36,747 nucleotides of DNA from Muribaculaceae bacterium (GTDB lineage: Bacteria; Pseudomonadota; Alphaproteobacteria; Rs-D84): contig JAMPEH010000004.1 of the NCBI GenBank assembly GCA_023665245.1, positions 63,872 through 100,618 on the forward strand. Reading direction: 5' to 3'. Below, piece by piece: positions 7,199-15,063 of the stretch; the stretch's first letter is position 1, and each line of letters opens with the position of its first letter. Position numbers and translations under genes: made by a program. Below the pieces are notes generated by a model. It worked only from the letters and a program-made list of their open reading frames with translations, was not told the DNA's origin and ran no database searches.

Positions 7199-9904
7199 TC
7201 ACTGCTTTTCAGGGAGATTAAGCACATGTCCGGCTTTATGAACCCGTCTGGCAAATTCCATAGGATTGCTTATATCCGTTCGGTTCCAGTCCCTGCAATA
7301 TCTTTCGATGGCTTCCTGATGGGAGCATCCGAGTTCTTTCTTGTATAGTTTGAGGGCGTCCTTCTCAACTCGCTCCGTGGTGTATGTCATATAGCACTCA
7401 CGGCTTTCCTCGACACCATAGACACCGCTTTCGGAACCACGGCGAATAAAGACTTCACGGAAAAACGAGCGACCTTCTTTATTGTCCAGCCTGTTGATGG
7501 TGAAAATCTTTTTACAGTCCACATCGGTCAGTCCGAGAATTGCTTTGATGTTGTCGAATCTCTCACGGAATTTGCTCTGATCAAGAAGCATGACTACATC
7601 GGAGTTGTTGATGATGGCCTCCTTGACAATATCGGAGCCGATGATGTCCTGTATCTCCTGAGTAACCACCCCGACACTCGCCCAGAACTTACGGGCGGTT
7701 TTATACAGATATTTGATATATTCTGCCATAAGCGGTGTGGCAATAGCTTTCCATGCTTCTTCGATTACCAGAACCTTGCGGTTCTTTTTCAGGCGCATCT
7801 TCTGCAAGAAGACATCCATGATGATAAGCGTGACAATCGGAAACAGCTCCTTCGACTCCTTGATGGCATCAATTTCGAAGACGATGAAACTTTCATTGAA
7901 CAATGTAGTATCCACCTGCTCGTTGAGAGTCTTCTCATACTTGCCTCCTTTGTAGAAGGGTTGTATCATGAAAGCATACTTGTCATAGTCTATCTCGGTG
8001 ATATTGTTTTCGAGACAGATGATGTCAAGTGCCTCGATTGAGTATTCGTAGAAGGTGTTGAACGACAGCTCCTTCACTTTCAATGTCTTCCTACGCTCTT
8101 CAAGCATGGCGACCGTATCAGGCACTTTGGCGATGAGTTCTTCTGCGGTCAGTCCGAGAGTGGCAGCTTTGCGCTTGGCAGCCCCGACAAGTTTCTTTGT
8201 AATCGCTTCTCTACGGATTGTGTCGTACCCGGTAAACCCGTTGAAATAAGCATCGTAATATTCATTTATCATTTGCTCGGCTATGCGTATCTCAAGGTCA
8301 GTGGCCGTTGCATCGGAACCTTTCCAAATCTGAAGAATCAGGTTCTTCAGAAAGTTGATCTTCTCAATGTTTATTTCCTCCCGTGTGATGTTGAAAGGAT
8401 TCATCGTAATGGGTCGTTCCTCGGTATAGCTAATATACTTGCCTCCGAGATACTCGCACAGGCCTTCATAAGAGTTGCCTGTATCAACCATTACTACATC
8501 GGTTCCCTGCTCATGCAGCTGTCGTACTACTGAATTGATGTGAAAACTTTTGCCGCTTCCTGAAGGGCCAAGACAGAAGAAATTGGAATTGTCAGTAAGT
8601 TTGTTGCGTCCTTCCTTTCCGGTTATATCAATAGCAACAGGAACTCCCTGACGGTCGGTGTAATGAATCTTGAGCGGAGTATCCTCTGACTTCTGCATCC
8701 TCTCCTTATACATAAGACATGCTGCTGCGTCTCCGAGTGTGAGGAAACGGTCGTATTCCGGATTCATGCCATAACAGTTGCCGGGAAAGGAATTTATGAA
8801 CAGTTCGAGCTGATTGTAGGCCCGCTTGGAGATATGAATTCCGAGCCTCCCGAACATATTTTCAAGATGATTGGTTGGTTTCTGCATATCGGTCTTACGA
8901 CTGCAGCAAACTATCAGATTGAAATGCGTATAGACAAGCTGTTTACCTTCTCTTGCCACTACCTCCTGCACGCGCTTGATGTCCTCGACCGCAATCTGAT
9001 TGCTCGGATTGGGCATGGAGGCGTGTCGGTTCTTTTTCTTCTCCAGCAGGGAAAGCTCTCGCTTCTGGTTCGGTATATAAATCATCTGATTGTAGATGAC
9101 GGTCTCAGCATCCGGCACCGAGTCAATCGCCGACATCACATCAACGGGCATAGACGAATTATTGACCTCGATATTGTTAAAAGGTCGAATGACAGCAGGA
9201 AGTCCGATGCTATCTACATCCACCAGTGAGAATATCCGGCATTTGCGGTCACCCATGCAGATGCCTTCATCATCAACCTTAAAGTTATTCATTGCAACAG
9301 TATTGCTGTTGAAATCCATTGCAAAGAATCGGTCAACGTAGGAGTTGCATTCCTGAGAATTGAGAAACCTTACCGACAGACCGCCATCGCGGAGCTGGTC
9401 TTTGACCTTGCGGATCTTTGTTAGACAATCTCTCCATTTCTTGGGGTCGAATGACATCAGTTTCCCTTTCTTCGACTCCTGTGTGATGGTGAGATATGTC
9501 CGGCAGTCGGTGTATCTGCGTCCTTTGAAATAAGAGAAGTAGCTTCTTGACAGAAACTCCATATTCTCTGTCCCGGGATTGTTGAAAGACTTGCGTGAGA
9601 AAATGTCCTGCTTATGCAGGGCGTATCCCTCGCCGAGAGTTGCTGCTATAGCGGTTAAAAGATGGCTGAAGTCATAATAGGAATCTACATTGGCTGAGTG
9701 TTTCAGCACCGGATTATCGAAAGTCAGTATCGCAGAATACTCTCCGGTTTTGGTATATATGACACCGATACCGTCACAGTCCTCGACCGAGAAGTAGATA
9801 TCCTGAAATACTCTCTTTCTTTTTCCTCCTGTGCCAAACACGCTGACTGATACCGCCATTCCGACAAGTACTGCAGCAAATGCTATGATTACATACCAGA
9901 TCAT
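7199..9904 (-). CDS. traG: TraG family conjugation ATPase (VirB4-like)
   Basis: A 901-aa ATPase that powers assembly or substrate transfer in the Bacteroides-type T4SS, acting at the cytosolic face of the inner membrane. A hydrophobic N-terminal segment (residues 3-24) is followed by the VirB4 N-terminal domain. Walker A is GPSGSGKS at about 445-453 and Walker B is KVLVIEEAWKAI at about 708-720. A conserved GVVTQEIQDI and a late NNSDVVMLLDQ complete the RecA-like core. Length agrees with the family (about 830-900). The start ATG overlaps the stop of the lipoprotein gene by 1 base (TGATG), implying translational coupling to a surface-type lipoprotein. No disrupted motif is seen. Confidence 0.95.
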   Translation of the reverse strand: MIWYVIIAFAAVLVGMAVSVSVFGTGGKRKRVFQDIYFSVEDCDGIGVIYTKTGEYSAILTFDNPVLKHSANVDSYYDFSHLLTAIAATLGEGYALHKQDIFSRKSFNNPGTENMEFLSRSYFSYFKGRRYTDCRTYLTITQESKKGKLMSFDPKKWRDCLTKIRKVKDQLRDGGLSVRFLNSQECNSYVDRFFAMDFNSNTVAMNNFKVDDEGICMGDRKCRIFSLVDVDSIGLPAVIRPFNNIEVNNSSMPVDVMSAIDSVPDAETVIYNQMIYIPNQKRELSLLEKKKNRHASMPNPSNQIAVEDIKRVQEVVAREGKQLVYTHFNLIVCCSRKTDMQKPTNHLENMFGRLGIHISKRAYNQLELFINSFPGNCYGMNPEYDRFLTLGDAAACLMYKERMQKSEDTPLKIHYTDRQGVPVAIDITGKEGRNKLTDNSNFFCLGPSGSGKSFHINSVVRQLHEQGTDVVMVDTGNSYEGLCEYLGGKYISYTEERPITMNPFNITREEINIEKINFLKNLILQIWKGSDATATDLEIRIAEQMINEYYDAYFNGFTGYDTIRREAITKKLVGAAKRKAATLGLTAEELIAKVPDTVAMLEERRKTLKVKELSFNTFYEYSIEALDIICLENNITEIDYDKYAFMIQPFYKGGKYEKTLNEQVDTTLFNESFIVFEIDAIKESKELFPIVTLIIMDVFLQKMRLKKNRKVLVIEEAWKAIATPLMAEYIKYLYKTARKFWASVGVVTQEIQDIIGSDIVKEAIINNSDVVMLLDQSKFRERFDNIKAILGLTDVDCKKIFTINRLDNKEGRSFFREVFIRRGSESGVYGVEESRECYMTYTTERVEKDALKLYKKELGCSHQEAIERYCRDWNRTDISNPMEFARRVHKAGHVLNLPEKQ

Positions 9905-11379
9905 CAGAATAGATAGAATAGTCTTAGGTTTGTATTGGGATATAGCTTGGAGTTATGAGCCGAGATCTTCTGATTGATAATATCAACAGAATAGAAGGTA
10001 TTACTACCTGACTCACAGCAGGTAGTATAAAAGCCCTCCGGCATCAGAAACTCAGCTGGAAGTGTATCTTTGTTCTTCTCAAGGAAAAAGGAGAGACACG
10101 CAAGCTCAAATACAGTCGGAATGTATGCCGTTCCCAACTTGGCTTCGATGGTAAATATCTCAAGGACATCGAGATTACAGTTGGCTATGAGTATGCTTGT
10201 CAGCACTCCTCCGTTTCGGTGTGCTAAAGCGCATTTGGATGAATACCTGACATTGGGATTGAAAGCTACTTTGTTCTCACCCTCGCAACCTTGCATTGTA
10301 CCGGGAGTAAAGCAACCCTCACCGAATTGTCCGTCCACCGTCTGAAAGGCTATTCCGGTGGAGAAATCCGACCCTTTGAACATCATACCAACCGGAACAT
10401 CGGCAAGAGCAACAGCCTTACCGTGTTTTCCGTCAGTATCAATGACAATAGCTTCGCACTTGTCATCGTAATTAACGGTGATTGTTCCATCTGTCCTGAG
10501 ATATTGAAGCGGTTGTACGTCAGCATTTACTTTTGAAGCAGGTTTTGTGAACGAATGTCTGGTATCGACCCAGCTACTTCCTATATTCAGCTTGCCACTG
10601 GAGATTGTAAGTCTAAGTTCGGTTATGCTTCCGGCCCGCATGGGTGGAATGATAGTGCCTACAGAAAGGTAATGTCCGTTTACCTTCACTCCTATAGTAA
10701 TCTCTCCGGCTTCTTCGGTAGGTATCATGTTAAAATCATGATGTCGTCCGTTATTCACCATGCAGCCAGTAAGAACTGTTCTGAGACTACGGGTTGCTCT
10801 TGTCTCTATCCATTCACCGTTAAAGGGGCGAAAATGACTGGCTGCTATGCCTTTCTCACAGTTCACATCAATGCCTTCAAGAACATCGGTGATGCTGTCG
10901 CTTTTAATTTTCAGCCTCAGAAGGGCTGTTATTTCTTTGAGTTTCATTTTTACATTGATATTATCCGATGTTTGGGATGTGGAGCTGTAAATACCGATAT
11001 ACGCAACTCCGATTTCGGAGTCCGCATCTATGCTGTCGTTTGGATGAATCCCCGGACGATAAGGATAGATGACAACCGGGATCACCGTGCTGTCAACATT
11101 CACGGCATTCACCGGCCTGAAAGTTTCGCCGTCGAAACGAAACTCGCGTACCGTTTCTTCAGGATTGTCAGAAAGGAATACTCCTATGGAACCCATTGCC
11201 TCAAGCTCATCTTTGTCGCGGTCAATAACTGTAATTGACAATGGCTTTTCTACCCTTGACCATTCCTCCCTGACTCTCTCCACTGTGTTATGGGCAGTCA
11301 AAGTGTTATCATTCCCTTTGTTGCCGGAACAAGAACAGATAAGTATCATTAGTATCGAAAGAATGGCAGTATATTTCAT
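9904..11379 (-). CDS. Fimbrillin-like lipoprotein within the tra operon
   Basis: A 491-aa lipoprotein. The N terminus MKYTAILSILMILICSCSGN is a lipoprotein signal with candidate lipidation Cys at residue 16 or 18. Residues about 55-270 show the pattern of the Bacteroidales fimbrillin (Mfa-like) families: a GVF strand, a VVIYPYRPG segment, a LKEITALLRLKIK strand, then an IPTEEAGEITIGVKVNG region. The C-terminal third (AYIPTVFELACLSFF, FYTTCCESGSNTFYSVDI) resembles the FISUMP/DUF1566-like domains that follow such regions. It lies between traF and traG, 1 base from each by gap or overlap, so it belongs to the conjugation operon. A mating-pair adhesin or pilus-tip subunit is the obvious hypothesis but is inference. 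Confidence 0.7.
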   Translation of the reverse strand: MKYTAILSILMILICSCSGNKGNDNTLTAHNTVERVREEWSRVEKPLSITVIDRDKDELEAMGSIGVFLSDNPEETVREFRFDGETFRPVNAVNVDSTVIPVVIYPYRPGIHPNDSIDADSEIGVAYIGIYSSTSQTSDNINVKMKLKEITALLRLKIKSDSITDVLEGIDVNCEKGIAASHFRPFNGEWIETRATRSLRTVLTGCMVNNGRHHDFNMIPTEEAGEITIGVKVNGHYLSVGTIIPPMRAGSITELRLTISSGKLNIGSSWVDTRHSFTKPASKVNADVQPLQYLRTDGTITVNYDDKCEAIVIDTDGKHGKAVALADVPVGMMFKGSDFSTGIAFQTVDGQFGEGCFTPGTMQGCEGENKVAFNPNVRYSSKCALAHRNGGVLTSILIANCNLDVLEIFTIEAKLGTAYIPTVFELACLSFFLEKNKDTLPAEFLMPEGFYTTCCESGSNTFYSVDIINQKISAHNSKLYPNTNLRLFYLF

Positions 11380-11380
11380 A

Positions 11381-11680
11381 TTAAATCCTTTTTGAACAAG
11401 CGTATATAAAGACTCCTTTATATTCTTTCTTTGTGTGAAGGCCTTTTCTCTGCTTCACCATTATCAGAGCCGCTCCAATACCGAGGGAGCCAACAAGGGT
11501 TATCAGACCTGTTACAAACCCGACAAGGCAGTAACCGAGGATAAAACCGATGATGGCTCCTCCGGCTGCGGCGGCAGCCCAGTAGATATAGCGACCTTGC
11601 ACACCCATGAACTCAAGGGGTTTCTGCAACCCCTTGAATACCGGATAAGCGATGTATTCCTTTTCGTCTACAGCTGCCAT
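11381..11680 (-). CDS. traF: Conjugative transposon protein TraF (DUF4133, VirB3-like)
   Basis: A 99-aa inner-membrane protein. The N terminus has the family signature YPVFKGLQKPLEFMGVQGRYIYW, followed by two membrane segments at about residues 30-50 and 52-75 and a basic KQRKGLHTKKEYKG end. In Bacteroides elements TraF lies between traE and traG and is comparable in size and topology to VirB3. Here the lipoprotein gene has been placed between traF and traG. Its start is 6 bases after the traE stop. The assignment is secure from sequence pattern and position. Confidence 0.92.
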   Translation of the reverse strand: MAAVDEKEYIAYPVFKGLQKPLEFMGVQGRYIYWAAAAAGGAIIGFILGYCLVGFVTGLITLVGSLGIGAALIMVKQRKGLHTKKEYKGVFIYACSKRI

Positions 11681-11686
11681 GACGGG

Positions 11687-12055
11687 TCAGGAGATTCCGA
11701 AGAACATAGGCAGGGCCTGAGCTGCTGCAATGAGGAAGATACAAGCACCGACGACCATCATGATCTTCTTCTTGACATCCTGCTCCTCGTTGTTCATGGC
11801 GATGTAGACGCTGATGGCACCGACTACGGCAACCACACCGGCGATTGCGTAGCAGAGCTTGACTACGATGGGAACGTACTTGGCGATCTCCTCCGTTACG
11901 GTAGTGAGAGCTGCAGTGCCGGCCTCATAGTTGCCGGCGGTGTTCTGGGCGAAGCATAAGCCGGAGCAGACAATGGCCATGAGCGCGAACATCTGCGTGC
12001 GTGGAGAAGTGATGAACTTCCTGACTGCGGTTGTGACTTTCTTGAGTTTAATCAT
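11687..12055 (-). CDS. traE: Conjugative transposon protein TraE (DUF4134, pilin-like)
   Basis: A 122-aa small membrane protein with an N-terminal export signal (residues 14-36, ending LCFAQ). Two membrane segments follow in the mature protein (about 60-85 and 97-118), containing YAIAGVVAVVGAISVYIAMNNEEQDVKKKIMMVVGACIFL. This is the DUF4134 pattern of TraE, thought to resemble the VirB2 pilin in size and topology. It is the second of two consecutive DUF4134 genes, 64 bases after the first. The second membrane half is strongly alike in the two products while the first halves differ. Confidence 0.9.
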   Translation of the reverse strand: MIKLKKVTTAVRKFITSPRTQMFALMAIVCSGLCFAQNTAGNYEAGTAALTTVTEEIAKYVPIVVKLCYAIAGVVAVVGAISVYIAMNNEEQDVKKKIMMVVGACIFLIAAAQALPMFFGIS

Positions 12056-12119
12056 CTGTTTTTTAATTGTTTGTTTTTGTTGTTTGATATTTATCTCGTA
12101 TGCGCATTTGAGAATCCGT

Positions 12120-12455
12120 TTATATCTGGTAGCCGAAGAGGGCAGGCATGAATATCGAAGCTCCTATTATGAAGAGTATTGCACCGACCACCATCATGAT
12201 TTCTTTCTTAATTCCTTCCTCACCGACATTCATCTTGATGTAAATCTGTAGACTGGCTATCACAGCCACTATCCCGGCTATGGCATAGGACAAATAGACA
12301 ATATAGAGGAGCATGGTTATCACGAAATCGTGAGCTTTGGCCAGTCCGTCCGCTCCCCAGCTGTAATCTACCCCTCCGCATTTTGCGGACATCACCCCGT
12401 AACTCATCATTGCGGAGAGGGTGAACAGTAATCTTGTAGTATCAGAGTGTAGCAC
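12120..12455 (-). CDS. Second DUF4134 protein, TraE paralogue
   Basis: A 111-aa small membrane protein that shares with TraE the segment YAIAGIVAVIASLQIYIKMNVGEEGIKKEIMMVVGAILFI. The N terminus looks like an export signal (LLFTLSAMMSYGVMSA), followed by a Cys-Gly-Gly and a Trp-containing stretch in place of TraE's Thr-rich one. The longest frame starts at GTG 12455, which overlaps the preceding gene by 14 bases; an internal ATG at 12410 would remove most of the signal, so GTG is preferred. Two pilin-like subunits in one operon could be major and minor pilins or an assembly pair. That is inference. Confidence 0.8.
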   Translation of the reverse strand: MLHSDTTRLLFTLSAMMSYGVMSAKCGGVDYSWGADGLAKAHDFVITMLLYIVYLSYAIAGIVAVIASLQIYIKMNVGEEGIKKEIMMVVGAILFIIGASIFMPALFGYQI

Positions 12456-12864
12456 GTGTCTCTCTTATTGTTGATTTACGGAACATATCGGAAGGATTCT
12501 GATAGCGGGACGCTATGTATTCCGTCATCTCAGCCTCGAACATACCACCCTCGCTCTGTACGTCGGCTTCCTCAAGCTGACTACCGAGATCTTTATATTT
12601 ATCCGGCTTTTCGATAGGCTTCTCTTCTGTTCCCTGGTCTGAAGTTACGGTATGGATCTCATCCATATTGCCAAGGGAGAAGCCACCGTCCAACTCCCTC
12701 ACGGGGATGGCGACAACTTCTCCCGACATTGACGCAATGTCGAACTCTTCAGCTGTGTCTAGAACATCTCCTTTTCTGCCGTATAAATCCTTGCTGATAT
12801 TGTAGCCGTAATAGATAATGTAGGCTATCGTCAATGCTATTGCGAAGATTGCGTAAGGTGTCAT
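12442..12864 (-). CDS. Small single-pass membrane protein, first gene of the tra operon
   Basis: A 140-aa protein with one N-terminal membrane segment (residues 3-20, YAIFAIALTIAYIIYYGY) and a long acidic, hydrophilic tail (residues 30-140) containing VVAIPVREL, EEKPIEKPDKYKDLG and EMTEYIASRYQNPSDMF. I do not recognise a named family. Its place just before the DUF4134 genes is where Bacteroidales elements often carry an anchored accessory protein. It is the first gene after the candidate operon promoter at 12904-12911, with a leader of about 33 bases. Its 3' end overlaps the next gene. Confidence 0.65.
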   Translation of the reverse strand: MTPYAIFAIALTIAYIIYYGYNISKDLYGRKGDVLDTAEEFDIASMSGEVVAIPVRELDGGFSLGNMDEIHTVTSDQGTEEKPIEKPDKYKDLGSQLEEADVQSEGGMFEAEMTEYIASRYQNPSDMFRKSTIRETRATL

Positions 12865-12903
12865 TTATTCTTTGCGGTTATTGTATTGAGTTTAATTTGG
12901 CCG

Positions 12904-12911
12904 CAAAGTAA
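12904..12911 (-). promoter_or_regulatory. Candidate tra operon promoter (-7 box TTACTTTG)
   Basis: Read on the minus strand, TTACTTTG matches the Bacteroidota -7 consensus TAnnTTTG at 7 of the 8 positions (second position differs). Transcription would begin near 12897 and reach the first tra gene after about 33 bases. No convincing -33 TTTG is seen, only a T-rich run. The remaining sequence between 12865 and 13176 holds this box, A/T-rich imperfect inverted repeats around 12965-13010 and the terminator at 13072-13107; I see no gene there. Confidence 0.5.
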
Positions 12912-13071
12912 ATCCTAATATGATAGGGAGAAAAATATATTGACGATAAAGTTGTTACGCTTAAATATAATTATGATAATCTGCAATAATCATACTCAAA
13001 ATTATACTCAGGCACCTTTTTTATTGTTACCTTTTTGTTTGATACATCATATAGGAGAATTGTTCCCTTCA

Positions 13072-13107
13072 AAAAATAGGTCATACATTACTGTATAACC
13101 TATTTTT
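13072..13107 (-). terminator. Hairpin terminator downstream of the AbiE genes
   Basis: A 10-bp perfect stem (aaaaataggt / acctattttt) encloses 16 bases, and the stem can be extended inward with mismatches. Read on the minus strand it ends in a run of T and lies 70 bases after the toxin gene stop, so it should separate the AbiE operon from the tra operon promoter. Confidence 0.55.
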
Positions 13108-13176
13108 ACATTTTAGGTGCTATTGAAAATCAATTACCTAAATATACTGAAATACTTTAAACCTGCATATTGTATA

Positions 13177-14163
13177 TTACAATGCCATATTCCTGACAAT
13201 TCCCATCACAAGTGAAATGCTGTTCTCTATCTCAGAGGTCATGGGAATCTGAGAATAAGCTAAGGGTGGTAATTCCTGCTCATACCTTACCGACAATGTT
13301 TTCCAAAACTCTGATAGATTGGACACAAGCGGAGATTGATTTAATTGCCTATACTGCCAACCATCGGGCTTCGCAAACAATTCTCTGTCATGTTCCAATA
13401 ACGAGTTAAAATTAAGAACAAATTCACCGTTATTGATATAATCCTTTATCTCGTCGTCTTGAATCAGATAATGTATATCATAGAAATGACGAATCTTTGC
13501 TGCAACTTCTATTGTTGGATTGTCAGAAAGAGAAAACCGTATCAGCGACACAAGTTTCTCTGTAAAAGTTGTGCGTTTGTCAAGGACGTTGACATTAAAA
13601 ATATCGATGTCATACTCTTCTATTATGTCATTATGACCCATGTTGGCAAGATAATCCCTTATGAAGCTGCTTACCGGTTGCAGGTGGAAAGGATAAGGAT
13701 TTGCAAATGAATTTATCTCAATAAGAAGCTGTCCTGGCAGCAAACTGCTTATCGGAGAAAGACCCTCTACCTGCTGATAGAGATAATAGGACTTTCTGTA
13801 ACGAGATCCTTTGCTTGTAAGTCCTGGTTTATCTATAGCTACCATTCCCTCTGCCATCGACTTTTCTGTATTACGGATTATGCTTTTAAGTTTGGCATCT
13901 GTCATTCCTTCCGGCTTGACAATAGCCACATCGACATCTTCGGAGAATCGTGCTCCAATTCTATATATTTTGGACAAGCTCGTTCCGCCCTTAAAGACAG
14001 CCGTTTCCATCGCTTCACATCTAGAAAGTTGTTGCAATGCCTTTGTTATCCAATAGTCCTTTTCAATAAAACTGGCATTGATTCCTAATCCTCCTGATTC
14101 TTTGGGTTGGCTTGCCCGTATTATTATTTCGGCAAAAAGTGCCTTGTCTTCATGTAGTTTCAT
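13177..14163 (-). CDS. AbiEii-type nucleotidyltransferase toxin
   Basis: A 328-aa protein of the AbiEii (DUF1814) family, the toxin of type IV AbiE toxin-antitoxin and phage-exclusion systems. It is a predicted NTP-dependent nucleotidyltransferase. The polymerase-beta-like motifs are intact: KGGTSLSK (residues 58-65) is the Gly-Ser motif and SEDVDVAI contains the D76-x-D78 metal pair. IEKDYWITKAL near 33-43 is also typical. The start ATG overlaps the antitoxin stop by 4 bases (ATGA), the usual AbiE arrangement. The DNA looks more A/T-rich than the flanking conjugation genes, which suggests it arrived as a cassette between the replication-like and tra modules. The likely role is abortive infection or element maintenance. 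Confidence 0.88.
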   Translation of the reverse strand: MKLHEDKALFAEIIIRASQPKESGGLGINASFIEKDYWITKALQQLSRCEAMETAVFKGGTSLSKIYRIGARFSEDVDVAIVKPEGMTDAKLKSIIRNTEKSMAEGMVAIDKPGLTSKGSRYRKSYYLYQQVEGLSPISSLLPGQLLIEINSFANPYPFHLQPVSSFIRDYLANMGHNDIIEEYDIDIFNVNVLDKRTTFTEKLVSLIRFSLSDNPTIEVAAKIRHFYDIHYLIQDDEIKDYINNGEFVLNFNSLLEHDRELFAKPDGWQYRQLNQSPLVSNLSEFWKTLSVRYEQELPPLAYSQIPMTSEIENSISLVMGIVRNMAL

Positions 14164-14879
14164 TTAATATTCCAATTTGATTTTGTGGGTAGCACTGATG
14201 TTGATATGCTCAAGTTATACTTTGTGAAAGGGCTTAGCATACTCTTTAGATTCACCCCATCATAACCGATGGTATCCAATATAGCACCGAACAGTGCTTT
14301 CACAGAAGCGGGATAGTTTTCTGCGTAATCAATAAGACATTTTAATTCTATCTCTGTAAGTGTTCTTATTTTAGTTTTTAAGACTTCTACGACTTGATCG
14401 GTAGTCGTAGCAGGAATTTTTTTGATAAACTTTAGAGCATCCAAAATTCTTAGCAAAGGAATGGATTCATCATTAATCACATTGAGTTGCTTGGTATACG
14501 AAATATCATATCCGGCTCTTTTTAGAGGTCGTCTATAGGTTAGGCTACCAATTATTATCTTAGATGAAATTTGGGTAGTCAGGCCTAACTGAGCAAAAGC
14601 AGGCACGCCGGTTATATAGCCAATTCGACGACCATCCTTGAATAATAAATCTTTTGTCAACTGTTCAATCATCGGAGGCATTTCTCCAAGTCTTGAGACG
14701 ATCGGCTTGTAGAACTTTCCTTTACCAACTTTTCTTAGCTGCTTATCTGTCACCATACGACTCAAGGCCATAGCACTTGCGGACTGCAAATCAGCGGGAA
14801 GATTGAGGTCGGAATAGCCGAATACAACTCCTTCACCTATGCTTCTGATTCGTTCAATTATGAGGTCTGTTGATTTCAT
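14160..14879 (-). CDS. AbiEi-type antitoxin and autorepressor (DUF6088-like)
   Basis: A 239-aa protein encoded directly before the AbiEii toxin. The N-terminal third (IIERIRSIGEGVVFGYSDL to QLRKVGKGKFYKP) looks like the winged-helix domain of AbiEi-like antitoxins. The rest (GYITGVPAFAQLGLTTQ, RRPLKRAGYDISY, LRILDALKFIKKIP) fits the DUF6088 type. The frame is open further upstream to 14957, but that start would sit inside the operator and promoter; the ATG at 14879 gives the natural MKSTDLIIERIRS start. A perfect TACCTTTG box ends 4 bases before this ATG, so the transcript would be almost leaderless. Autoregulation through the adjacent palindrome is inferred from the known behaviour of AbiEi. 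Confidence 0.82.
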   Translation of the reverse strand: MKSTDLIIERIRSIGEGVVFGYSDLNLPADLQSASAMALSRMVTDKQLRKVGKGKFYKPIVSRLGEMPPMIEQLTKDLLFKDGRRIGYITGVPAFAQLGLTTQISSKIIIGSLTYRRPLKRAGYDISYTKQLNVINDESIPLLRILDALKFIKKIPATTTDQVVEVLKTKIRTLTEIELKCLIDYAENYPASVKALFGAILDTIGYDGVNLKSMLSPFTKYNLSISTSVLPTKSNWNIK

Positions 14880-14883
14880 GATG

Positions 14884-14891
14884 CAAAGGTA
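14884..14891 (-). promoter_or_regulatory. AbiE promoter -7 box (TACCTTTG)
   Basis: A perfect TAnnTTTG on the minus strand. With the usual spacing the transcript starts at or within a few bases of the antitoxin ATG at 14879, implying leaderless or near-leaderless translation. Confidence 0.65.
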
Positions 14892-14894
14892 ACC

Positions 14895-14934
14895 AAAAAT
14901 GTTAAGTTTTCGCATGTAAAAACCTAACATTTTT
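14895..14934. promoter_or_regulatory. 40-bp palindromic operator of the AbiE operon
   Basis: A near-perfect 40-bp palindrome centred on CATG (14913-14916), with 17 of 20 base pairs matching; the outer arms are aaaaatgtta and taacattttt. It covers the expected -33 region of the AbiE promoter, so a bound repressor would block RNA polymerase. The best candidate ligand is the AbiEi-like protein encoded next to it. Confidence 0.7.
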
Positions 14935-15063
14935 GATTCCGCAAGAAAAAATTCCATTCAGTACCAGTTTTGAAAACCGTAAACAGAACTATTAACACCT
15001 TTTTTGTACCATTTTCAGTTCATTTGATAATAGTATAAAAACGATGATTATGGAAACAGATAC

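Noticed and set aside
14880..14957. A longer AbiEi start at 14957
   Set aside because: The extra 26 codons coincide with the palindrome and promoter box, and are low-complexity A/T sequence.
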